From Candidatus Altimarinota bacterium (lineage in GTDB: Bacteria; Patescibacteriota; Gracilibacteria; UBA1369; 2-02-FULL-48-14): 63,597 nucleotides of DNA. Of the stretch, positions 36,523 through 43,434 are shown piece by piece. The first letter of the stretch is position 1. Each line of letters opens with the position of its first letter. The notes beneath the pieces were generated by a model that was not told the origin of the DNA, did not search any database, and saw nothing but the letters and a program-made list of their open reading frames with translations. The DNA lies in NCBI GenBank assembly GCA_015485665.1, contig WFTC01000020.1, forward strand, positions 1 to 63,597, written 5' to 3'. Position numbers and translations under genes: made by a program.

Positions 36523-37593
36523 TTATTTAGATTTGATGCCGAGATGATTATACACTTTTTCAGTGAGTAATCTACCTTTGGGAGTGCGTTTTAAAAAGCC
36601 CAATTGCATAAGATAGGGCTCGTAAATATCTTCAATTGTTGCCCTTTCTTCGTGGCTGGCTGCAGAAAGTGTTGAAAGTCCAACAGGTCCGCCTTGGAAC
36701 TGATCTGCCATAATGCTTAAAAGCCTGCGATCTGTTGAATTTAAGCCCATGGCGTCAATGCCAAGCAAATCTAAGGTGGCTCTTACAGTGGAAAGTCTTA
36801 TTTTTTCTTCGTTATGCACATGGCTGTAATCACGGGCTCTGCGAAGCAGCCTGTTTGCAATTCTGGGAGTTCTTCTTGAGCTTTGAGCAAGACATAATGC
36901 GGCTTCGTTTTCAATATCTATATTTAAAATTGACGCACTGCGGATGATTATGGCTTTAATATCTTCCACTTCATAAAAATTTAACTTTAAGACATTCCCA
37001 AACCTATCTCGCAAAGGAGAAGATATGTTGGATAGTTTTGTTGTGGCACCTATCAATGTGAAAGATGGAAGAGTCAATCGCATGCTGCGAGCAGAAGGAC
37101 CTTTCCCCACAACCAAATCCAAACAAAAGTCTTCCATGGCGCTGTAAAGAATTTCTTCAACTGCCGGTCTTAATCTGTGAATTTCATCTATAAACAGCAC
37201 ATCTCCTGCTTTTAAATTTGTTAGCAGGGCAGCCAAATCACCCGGTCTTTCTATAGCGGGCCCGCTTGTATTCTTAATATTAACCTTCATCTCTCTTGCT
37301 AAAATCATAGCGAGAGATGTTTTGCCAAGACCTGGAGGACCATGTAAAAGCACATGCTCCATGGATTCATTACGTTTTTGTGCAGCTTTTAAGAAAACTT
37401 CAAGATTGGCTTTAATTTCTTTTTGCCCTATATAATCTTTTAATCTTTGAGGTCGTAATACATTCTCGGACGCTTTGTCTTCAGTTTTGCTTGAATGGGA
37501 CTGAAGCTTTGATTCCGATTGAAAAGGGGTCTGTGAAAGATTTGAATTACTTTCTATCAATGAAGGAGGGGTTGTTCTCTTCCAATTTAGCAA
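36523..37593 (-). CDS. ruvB: Holliday junction helicase subunit RuvB
   Basis: Ring ATPase that drives branch migration with RuvA. Motifs are LRPQRLKDYIGQKEIKANL (about 46), Walker A GPPGLGKTS (about 89), Walker B DEIHRLRPAVEEILYSAMED (about 138), sensor LIGATTKLSNISSPLRDRFG (about 177), and a winged-helix end with GGPVGLSTLSAASHEE and QLGFLKRTPKGRLLT. The start at 37593 is TTG. No in-frame ATG exists near it, and the N-terminal 40 residues are Ser/Gln-rich and poorly conserved. ruvA and ruvC are absent nearby. It is divergent from the CPBP protease gene. Confidence 0.95.
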   Translation of the reverse strand: MLNWKRTTPPSLIESNSNLSQTPFQSESKLQSHSSKTEDKASENVLRPQRLKDYIGQKEIKANLEVFLKAAQKRNESMEHVLLHGPPGLGKTSLAMILAREMKVNIKNTSGPAIERPGDLAALLTNLKAGDVLFIDEIHRLRPAVEEILYSAMEDFCLDLVVGKGPSARSMRLTLPSFTLIGATTKLSNISSPLRDRFGNVLKLNFYEVEDIKAIIIRSASILNIDIENEAALCLAQSSRRTPRIANRLLRRARDYSHVHNEEKIRLSTVRATLDLLGIDAMGLNSTDRRLLSIMADQFQGGPVGLSTLSAASHEERATIEDIYEPYLMQLGFLKRTPKGRLLTEKVYNHLGIKSK

Positions 37594-37637
37594 AAGCTTC
37601 TTTAAAATGCACGAGTTAATACATGAGATTTTAGAAA

Positions 37638-38393
37638 ATGCCTTTTAATTTTACAGATTTTGCCAAAAGTTTCGGAGTTTCCATAGTTTTGACTCTACTC
37701 TTTACATTGCTTTTCAGCTCAATCCCAGGAGCGAATGAATTTATGTCAGATTTGCATCCAAGCATATCTTTCATATTAAGCTATTTGATTCAATGGGTGA
37801 TTTTCTTTTTCCCTTTATGGCTTTTCCTTATAGATAAACATGGGCTGAAGATGAAGGACTTCGGATTCAGGAAAATTTCACTTTTATCTCTTTTAAAGAA
37901 TGTAATTTCAATTTATCTACTTTACTTGCTTTTGGGATTTTCAATTGCTCTTTTATTAAAATTAATTGGTGGAGCTCCGGGATACGGAATGCAAGAATCA
38001 TATTTGCCTCTTTTCGGCAATGATGTTTGGGGGCTTGGGGTAGGCCTTATATTTGTTGTTTTTATAGCGCCTTTTGTGGAAGAGATTTATTTTAGAGGTT
38101 TTGTTTACAAGACTTTTGCAGGTACTTGGCCTATATGGCTGGCAAGTATACTTTCCGCAGCCCTCTTTGCTTTTGTACATTTTCAATTTCAGGTTTTTAT
38201 TCCACTTTTCATAGTGGGTCTCTTTCTTAATTGGTCATATCAAAAAACTCAATCTTTATGGGTGGCGATAGCTTTTCATGCACTGAATAATGCAATTGCT
38301 TTTGGTGCAGATATTTATTTTTATAATAACCCCGAGCTTTTGAATGAGTTGGTGCAGCAGATTGGATTAGTGTATAATGGAATAAGTTTTTAG
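37638..38393 (+). CDS. CPBP-family intramembrane glutamic protease
   Basis: A 251-residue membrane protein with about six hydrophobic helices. It carries the conserved CPBP/Abi motifs: FVEEIYFRGFVY (EExxxR, about 150-160), a following AFVHFQ histidine (about 185) and FHALNNAIAF (about 215-225). Relatives are prenyl-protein (CAAX-type) processing proteases or bacteriocin-immunity proteins. The substrate is unknown, and no peptide bacteriocin gene is visible. The tRNA-Arg gene starts 8 bases after the stop, so both are probably on one transcript. Confidence 0.88.
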   Translation: MPFNFTDFAKSFGVSIVLTLLFTLLFSSIPGANEFMSDLHPSISFILSYLIQWVIFFFPLWLFLIDKHGLKMKDFGFRKISLLSLLKNVISIYLLYLLLGFSIALLLKLIGGAPGYGMQESYLPLFGNDVWGLGVGLIFVVFIAPFVEEIYFRGFVYKTFAGTWPIWLASILSAALFAFVHFQFQVFIPLFIVGLFLNWSYQKTQSLWVAIAFHALNNAIAFGADIYFYNNPELLNELVQQIGLVYNGISF

Positions 38394-38401
38394 CCAAATA
38401 A

Positions 38402-38478
38402 GCCCGAGTAGCTCAGCTGGATAGAGCAGCGCCCTTCTAAGGCGAAGGTCACAGGTTCGAATCCTGTCTCGGGTACCA
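38402..38478 (+). tRNA. tRNA-Arg (UCU)
   Basis: A 77-base cloverleaf with anticodon loop CTTCTAA, hence UCU reading AGA/AGG. Acceptor stem GCCCGAG/CTCGGGT, T-loop TTCGAAT, and CCA encoded. Confidence 0.95.
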
Positions 38479-38499
38479 GAATCTTACTTGTCAAGGTTT

Positions 38500-38508
38500 T
38501 GCTGTAAT
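38500..38508 (+). promoter_or_regulatory. Extended -10 promoter of the SLH/C39 gene
   Basis: TGC-TGTAAT (38500-38508), ending 17 nt before the ATG at 38526. The -35 region is unclear. Confidence 0.4.
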
Positions 38509-38525
38509 ATTTTATTGTTAATTCT

Positions 38526-39722
38526 ATGAAAGATTATCTTAAAAAACCAATACTCATTTTTATAGGTACTTTTATGTTTACAGGTCTAGCTTTTTCAGCA
38601 GCTTATGAAGATGTATATGACACCGATCCTATCAATGAAGCTTTGGATTATCTTACTGAAAATGGCATAGTGGAAGGCTATAAAAATGGAGAGTTCAGAC
38701 CTTTAAATTTGATAAATCGTGCAGAATATACAAAAATGGTGGTGGAAGCTTTTAGTGAAGATGCACCTACACTTGAGAAGTATAGAAATTGTTTTACTGA
38801 CGTCAAAGATGAATGGTATGCACCTTATGTTTGTTATGCAAAAGAGCAAGGCTTTGTTGAAGGGTATGCGGAAAATCTTTTTGAGCCGAGTGAAAATATA
38901 AGCAGAGCTGAAGCTGTTAAAATTATAGTTTCAATTTTAGGATGGGAAAAAGAATCTTCAAGGTATAAAGGGAATTTTGCCGATATAGGCTTAAATGAAT
39001 GGTATGGAGATTATTTATGGGTTGCGGAGGAGCGTAATTTATTTGATAAACTTGATAGATATATTTCTCCTCATGAGTACATAACTCGCGCGCAGATGAG
39101 TCGTTTGCTTTATAGGGCTTTGCTTGTGGAAGAAGGTGAGGAGTTTGAGATAATGGAGCTATCTGATGATGCAAATACATTGACATACGAAGAGATTTTA
39201 GATTCAGGTATAAAACCGGCATATCCGGGAGATATGAAGTTCGCATCTAACTCGCAAGAAGGCTATCCTTATGGTTGCTATGCTTTTGCAACGAAGAATC
39301 TGCTTGAATGGAAATATGATTGGTTTTTGGATGTTCCTGAAGTGCAAGAAACAATCGGTTGGGATGGAACTTTTATTTGGAAACCTAATGAATTTTTAAA
39401 CTTTGCACAGGCTTATGATGTGGATGTTATTTTCACTTATAACGGCAATGCGGAGTTTTTCTTTAAAAAGTTAGCTATCGGAGAGCCTGTAATTGTATAT
39501 ATTCCTTATTATTTGGATGGTGTTAATATAGGTCATAATTTAGTTGCATATTCTTTTGATGAAAATGGAGTTTGGGTTGCGGACAGTTTGAGTGGTGGAT
39601 TGCAACGTCAAATTTCTTATGATGAAGTTTTCTATACAAGCGATATACTAACTACAAATTTAACTCAGTTAAGAAAACTTAAGGGTAATGGAACTCGTAA
39701 AGATCAAGTAATGGGTTATTAG
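38526..39722 (+). CDS. Surface protein: three SLH domains plus C39-like peptidase domain
   Basis: A secreted 398-residue protein with a signal peptide (about 1-26, cleavage near FSA-AYE). Three S-layer-homology repeats (about 28-76, 88-138, 149-199) each show the E/D-G-Y and R-A-E/Q pattern. The C-terminal domain (about 235-398) looks like a C39-type papain-fold peptidase: Cys251 in YPYGCYAFATKNLLEWK, His337 in GHNLVAYSFDENGVWVADS, and Asp353. The SLH repeats would hold it to a pyruvylated wall polymer, leaving the peptidase outside. The target is unknown. It is convergent with the ABC exporter, overlapping it by 4 bases. Confidence 0.88.
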   Translation: MKDYLKKPILIFIGTFMFTGLAFSAAYEDVYDTDPINEALDYLTENGIVEGYKNGEFRPLNLINRAEYTKMVVEAFSEDAPTLEKYRNCFTDVKDEWYAPYVCYAKEQGFVEGYAENLFEPSENISRAEAVKIIVSILGWEKESSRYKGNFADIGLNEWYGDYLWVAEERNLFDKLDRYISPHEYITRAQMSRLLYRALLVEEGEEFEIMELSDDANTLTYEEILDSGIKPAYPGDMKFASNSQEGYPYGCYAFATKNLLEWKYDWFLDVPEVQETIGWDGTFIWKPNEFLNFAQAYDVDVIFTYNGNAEFFFKKLAIGEPVIVYIPYYLDGVNIGHNLVAYSFDENGVWVADSLSGGLQRQISYDEVFYTSDILTTNLTQLRKLKGNGTRKDQVMGY

Positions 39723-40480
39723 CTTCGCATGCCAAGACCTTTTTTAAGAAGATGTGCGTTGAGAGCGACAAGTATTATTGTAAATGCAATGAGAAGCGAT
39801 ATGCTTAATCTGATATCAAAATCCGATTGCCCGTAAAAGCCATATCTAAATCCATCTATCATGTATAGGATTGGATTTGCTTTGGATATGTTTTGCCAGA
39901 ATATGGGTAGATCTCTAATAGAATAAAATACGCCGCCGAAATAAGTTAAAGGAGTCAAGATGAAGGTGGAAAAAATACTTACATCATCAAATTTTTTAGC
40001 AAAAATTCCGTTCACCAATCCACCCAAAGCAAAAACCAAAGCAGTAAGAAAAACAAAAAGTATTACAATGAGAAGATGCTCAACGTTTGGTCTTACAAAT
40101 GCAAATGATATCATAAATACCAAGGTGCCAACAATTATTCCTCTAAGAACTCCTCCCGAGGCATATCCCGCAATAATAACGGAATTCGGAGTGGGGGATA
40201 CCATAAGCTCTTCAATGCTTCTTTGAAATTTATTTCCAAAAAAAGAACTTACCACATTGCTAAAGCTGGAGTTAATTACAGACATCATAACCAGTCCGGG
40301 TACAAGAAAAGCCATATAGCTTACGCCATTTATATCGCTAACTTGTGAGCCTATAAAACTTCCAAAGACAATAAAATATAAACTTTGGTTTATAACTGGA
40401 GGAAGCAAGGTCTGAGACCATATTCTTAGAAAACGTGTACTTTCTTTTCTTAGCAGAGTTGTAAAGGGTATCCAGATCAT
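39719..40480 (-). CDS. ABC-2 type transporter permease (YadH-like)
   Basis: A 253-residue membrane protein with six predicted helices and the ABC2_membrane layout. It is very like E. coli YadH in length and pattern: FLVPGLVMMSVINSSFSN, the FQRSIEELMVSPTPNSVIIAGY coupling region, LGGLVNGIFAKKFDDVSIFSTFILTPLTYFGGVFY and a C-terminal FRYGFYG. It pairs with the ATPase gene upstream through an ATGA overlap. The substrate is unknown. YadGH-type exporters are often tied to envelope polymers, and its place between SLH genes fits that loosely. Confidence 0.9.
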   Translation of the reverse strand: MIWIPFTTLLRKESTRFLRIWSQTLLPPVINQSLYFIVFGSFIGSQVSDINGVSYMAFLVPGLVMMSVINSSFSNVVSSFFGNKFQRSIEELMVSPTPNSVIIAGYASGGVLRGIIVGTLVFMISFAFVRPNVEHLLIVILFVFLTALVFALGGLVNGIFAKKFDDVSIFSTFILTPLTYFGGVFYSIRDLPIFWQNISKANPILYMIDGFRYGFYGQSDFDIRLSISLLIAFTIILVALNAHLLKKGLGMRS

Positions 40481-41388
40481 TTTAAAAGTTTAAGAAACAG
40501 TTGTTCCATTCGGTTTGTTTTTGGCTGAATATCATTTACTAAAATACCTTTTTCGGATAACTTTTGAATTAATGCTGTAATTGATTCATTTGCAGCGATT
40601 TCAACTTCCATTATTTGTTTTTGAGCTTTTTCATTATTATAGACTTCAAGAACATAAGATTGTTTTTCAAGAGATTTCAGCAGTTCTTGTACGCTGCCTT
40701 GCGCAATTACTTTTCCTTCACGAATCATAGCCATATTTTTACAAAGCTGTTCAACCTCTTCCAGATAATGAGTTGTCAAAAGAATTGTCATACCTTCTTT
40801 GTTAAGTTCTTTAAGATATTTCCACATGCCATACCGCAGTTCCACATCCACACCGGCAGTTGGTTCGTCCAAAATCAATAATTTAGGTTTATGAATAAGA
40901 GCACGAGCAATTAAAAGCCGCCGTTTCATTCCACCTGAAAGAGAGCGTGAAACTTTATTTCGCTTATCCCATAAATCAAGAGCTTTCAGGATTTCTTCTG
41001 CTCTTTTTTCAGCAATTTTTCGTGGAACTCCAAAATAACCGGCTTGACATACAATAATATCTATAACTTTTTCAAAAACATTGAAATTGAATTCTTGAGG
41101 TACTACACCGATTTGACTTTTAACAGCATTTATATCTTTATCAAGATCATAATTAAAAACATGAACTTTTCCGGCGCTTTTATTTACCAAGCTTGTGAGT
41201 ATTCCAATTGTTGTGGTTTTTCCGGCGCCATTAGATCCAAGTAGCGCAAAAAAATCTCCTTCTTCCACACTTAAATTCAAACCTTTCAATGCTTTTGTGC
41301 CGCCGGCATAAGTTTTTCTAAGCCCTTTAATTTCTATAGCCAAACTTCTTTTCATAATAATTTTTTTCATCTTGAATGAATTAAGCAT
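40477..41388 (-). CDS. ABC transporter ATP-binding protein (YadG-like)
   Basis: The ATPase partner of the downstream permease. It has Walker A GSNGAGKTTT (about 52-61), Q-loop VVPQEF, signature LSGGMKRRLLIARAL (about 148-162), Walker B LLILDEPTAGVD (about 168-179) and the H-loop TTHYLEE. Three in-frame ATGs exist (41388, 41370, 41355). Homologues usually begin near the last, just before LAIEIKGLRKTY, so the longest form given here may be 6-11 residues too long. A C-terminal domain of about 70 residues follows the nucleotide-binding core. It overlaps the permease by ATGA. Confidence 0.92.
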   Translation of the reverse strand: MLNSFKMKKIIMKRSLAIEIKGLRKTYAGGTKALKGLNLSVEEGDFFALLGSNGAGKTTTIGILTSLVNKSAGKVHVFNYDLDKDINAVKSQIGVVPQEFNFNVFEKVIDIIVCQAGYFGVPRKIAEKRAEEILKALDLWDKRNKVSRSLSGGMKRRLLIARALIHKPKLLILDEPTAGVDVELRYGMWKYLKELNKEGMTILLTTHYLEEVEQLCKNMAMIREGKVIAQGSVQELLKSLEKQSYVLEVYNNEKAQKQIMEVEIAANESITALIQKLSEKGILVNDIQPKTNRMEQLFLKLLK

Positions 41389-41395
41389 ATAAACA

Positions 41396-41436
41396 TGAAA
41401 AAGAGCAAGCCTCTTTTTTGAGATACCTGCTCTTTC
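41396..41436 (-). terminator. Rho-independent terminator after the SLH gene at 41468
   Basis: Read on -, AAAGAGCA pairs with TGCTCTTT over a loop of about 20 bases and ends in a T-run. It separates the SLH gene from the ABC exporter genes on the same strand. Confidence 0.75.
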
Positions 41437-41467
41437 CGATTATCATGCTTTTTTGATGCTGCTTTCT

Positions 41468-42817
41468 TTAATCTTTATATTTTGCGTAATACATATTATT
41501 TACCATTACAGCTGCTTCTGCACGGCTTAGATAGCGATTTGGCTGAAAAGATCCATCTTCATATCCTTCCACAACTTCCAAGTCGGCAGCTGCACGAATA
41601 TATTTTGCGAACCAATCGCTTTCCGCAATGTCATAGAAAGGAGTTGAGTATGAATCACCTTCAATTCCAGCAAGACGCATCAATATAACAACTGCATCTA
41701 CACGATTTAAAGAGTAGTCCGCTCTAAAGTCAGTATCTCCATCAATCACATCCAGATTATAAGCGGCGATTGCATATTGAGCATACCAGTCTTCTTCACG
41801 ATCAACATCATCAAATGGGTTTACTTTATATGTATAAAATTCCGTATCTACACCTGCATTCAGCAGAGCCATTTTTAGAAATTCAGCTTTTGAAACTCTT
41901 GTGTTTGGGCGAAAATTTACAGAATCAATTTGAAGAATTTGACGACAATAAAGTTCACGAATGGCTGATTGAGCCCAGTGATAATCTGTATCAAGATAGT
42001 TTGGAGTACAAGATTCATTTCCTCCGGAAATTTGCATGTCAATGCTTACTTTATTATCTCCATCCATAATTAGGTCAGTAGCTTTTTGCTCATAACCTGG
42101 AACACTTACCACAAGTCTATAAGAGGTTATATCTTCACTTATATTTACTGCAAGAAGGTATTGCCCATCTCCTTGAGAAAGCACTCCATATATTTCATTA
42201 TCACTTCCTTCAGAAAGCATGAAGTTTTCCTCAGAGAGATTATTTACCCCATTGCCATCATTGTCTTCAACTGTGATTTTGGTGAAGTACGCTACGACTG
42301 ATATTTGAACAGCGGCACCGCCTTCCGAAACTTCATCAGCTGAAATACGTATCCAATAAGCATTGGGTGATAGAGAGCCGTTTCCTGCTTCAAATGAGCC
42401 TTGAGACCAATTATTTGGAGCTTTAAAACTGAAGCTTTCTTTATCAACATAAAGAAAATCATCAAAATAAGAGGTGTCAACATCAAGAGATTCCCAAACA
42501 GATCCATCATAATAATCAAATTCAAGTTTAGGGTCGTCTGCAAATTTAACGCTTTCACTAAGATCAATTTTAACTTTATCAAAAGGAACTTCCATGCCGA
42601 TATACAAATATTGAGTGGAATCTTCATCTCCTTTAAAGAATTCCACTTCATCACTATTACTATAGTTTACAAATTCCACTTCACCTGAATATGTACTTTC
42701 AGAATATATATAGCTTGCATTTGCATTGGTGCCATCCATGGCTACAGCTGCAAAAGCAATAACCGGCATAGAAATTGCAACTAACAAGCTTGATACAAGT
42801 TTTGTTGCTTTCGGCAT
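41468..42817 (-). CDS. Surface protein with C-terminal SLH domains
   Basis: A secreted protein of about 449 residues. The start at 42817 (MPKATKLVSSLLVAISMPVIAFAAVA) gives a clean signal peptide; a TTG at 42880 is part of the -35 box. The mature N-terminus is beta-rich, with a segment that looks like a jelly-roll or discoidin fold (WISADE, ANASYIYSESTYSGEVEF). It is followed by an Ig/PEGA-like domain (about 200-280). Three SLH repeats occupy the last 160 residues (TDYHWAQSAIRELYCRQIL, DDVDREEDWYAQYAI, YDIAESDWFAKYI). No catalytic motif is visible, so a structural or adhesive role is likely. The promoter upstream is very close to consensus. Confidence 0.88.
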   Translation of the reverse strand: MPKATKLVSSLLVAISMPVIAFAAVAMDGTNANASYIYSESTYSGEVEFVNYSNSDEVEFFKGDEDSTQYLYIGMEVPFDKVKIDLSESVKFADDPKLEFDYYDGSVWESLDVDTSYFDDFLYVDKESFSFKAPNNWSQGSFEAGNGSLSPNAYWIRISADEVSEGGAAVQISVVAYFTKITVEDNDGNGVNNLSEENFMLSEGSDNEIYGVLSQGDGQYLLAVNISEDITSYRLVVSVPGYEQKATDLIMDGDNKVSIDMQISGGNESCTPNYLDTDYHWAQSAIRELYCRQILQIDSVNFRPNTRVSKAEFLKMALLNAGVDTEFYTYKVNPFDDVDREEDWYAQYAIAAYNLDVIDGDTDFRADYSLNRVDAVVILMRLAGIEGDSYSTPFYDIAESDWFAKYIRAAADLEVVEGYEDGSFQPNRYLSRAEAAVMVNNMYYAKYKD

Positions 42818-42851
42818 AATAATTGAGGTTATGTAATTGTAAATAGATACA

Positions 42852-42880
42852 ATGATAACCGAAAATACAGGAATTGTCAA
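42852..42880 (-). promoter_or_regulatory. Near-consensus promoter of the SLH gene
   Basis: Read on -: TTGACA (42880-42875), 17-bp spacer, TATCAT (42857-42852), ending 34 nt before the ATG at 42817. It is the best -35 match I found in the window, so the product may be abundant, as expected for a surface-layer protein. Confidence 0.75.
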
Positions 42881-42900
42881 CTATACTTTATAAGCCCATA

Positions 42901-43420
42901 CTATATCTCAAATTTAGCAAGTAGGGCAGACAGCAAAGAGCGCAAATTCTCTATATGACATTCTCGAACGGATTCTGGGCATTTTGGACTCATTGCATCT
43001 AAATATCTTATAATTGCATCTAAATCCATTATTAAAAGTGATATATCACTTTTAATACTAACATAGATTACTTCACCAGCCTCCAGTTTAGATACTCCCT
43101 CATAAAGAGAAATAATTTTATTCCTTAGGTAATCAAAATCCATTGTATTTAAATACCACCAACCCGGATCTAATGCTTTCAATCTCTTAATAAAAGAGTC
43201 CAAAACAGATTCACTTGGAAGATGAGATCCTTACATTGATTTTATTTTTTTATAAATGCCTTGTGGCATGTATCTAATAGATATTTCCCACCAGATTTGG
43301 ATTAAGAAGACACAATTTCTCCTTAGAAATCCTCGCATGTGGATTCTTTTTTTCTATATCATTTAAAAGGTCAGAAACACTATATTCATTCGGAGTTTCT
43401 GGTGTTTTGAAATGTTCCAT
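42901..43420 (-). pseudogene. Broken gene, fragments in two frames, unknown product
   Basis: A 48-codon frame opens with ATG at 43420 (MEHFKTPETPNEYSVSDLL) and stops at 43274. The frame one base over is open across that point and stops at TAA (43233-43231). It then continues in the same frame without another stop to 42901, giving the 100-residue segment SFIKRLKALDPGWWYLNTM...LLAKFEI, whose only early start is TTG. One frameshift and one stop codon would therefore restore a single chain of about 170 residues. No family is recognised. It lies 14 bases after the M23/SLH gene on the same strand. It could instead be two or three small genes. Confidence 0.5.
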
Positions 43421-43434
43421 TATAAAATTGCTTA

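Noticed and set aside
42292-42654. 120-codon frame on - inside the SLH gene at 41468
   Set aside because: It is a shifted frame within a well-supported secreted protein; its Leu/Ile/Met-rich content follows from the AT-rich host frame.
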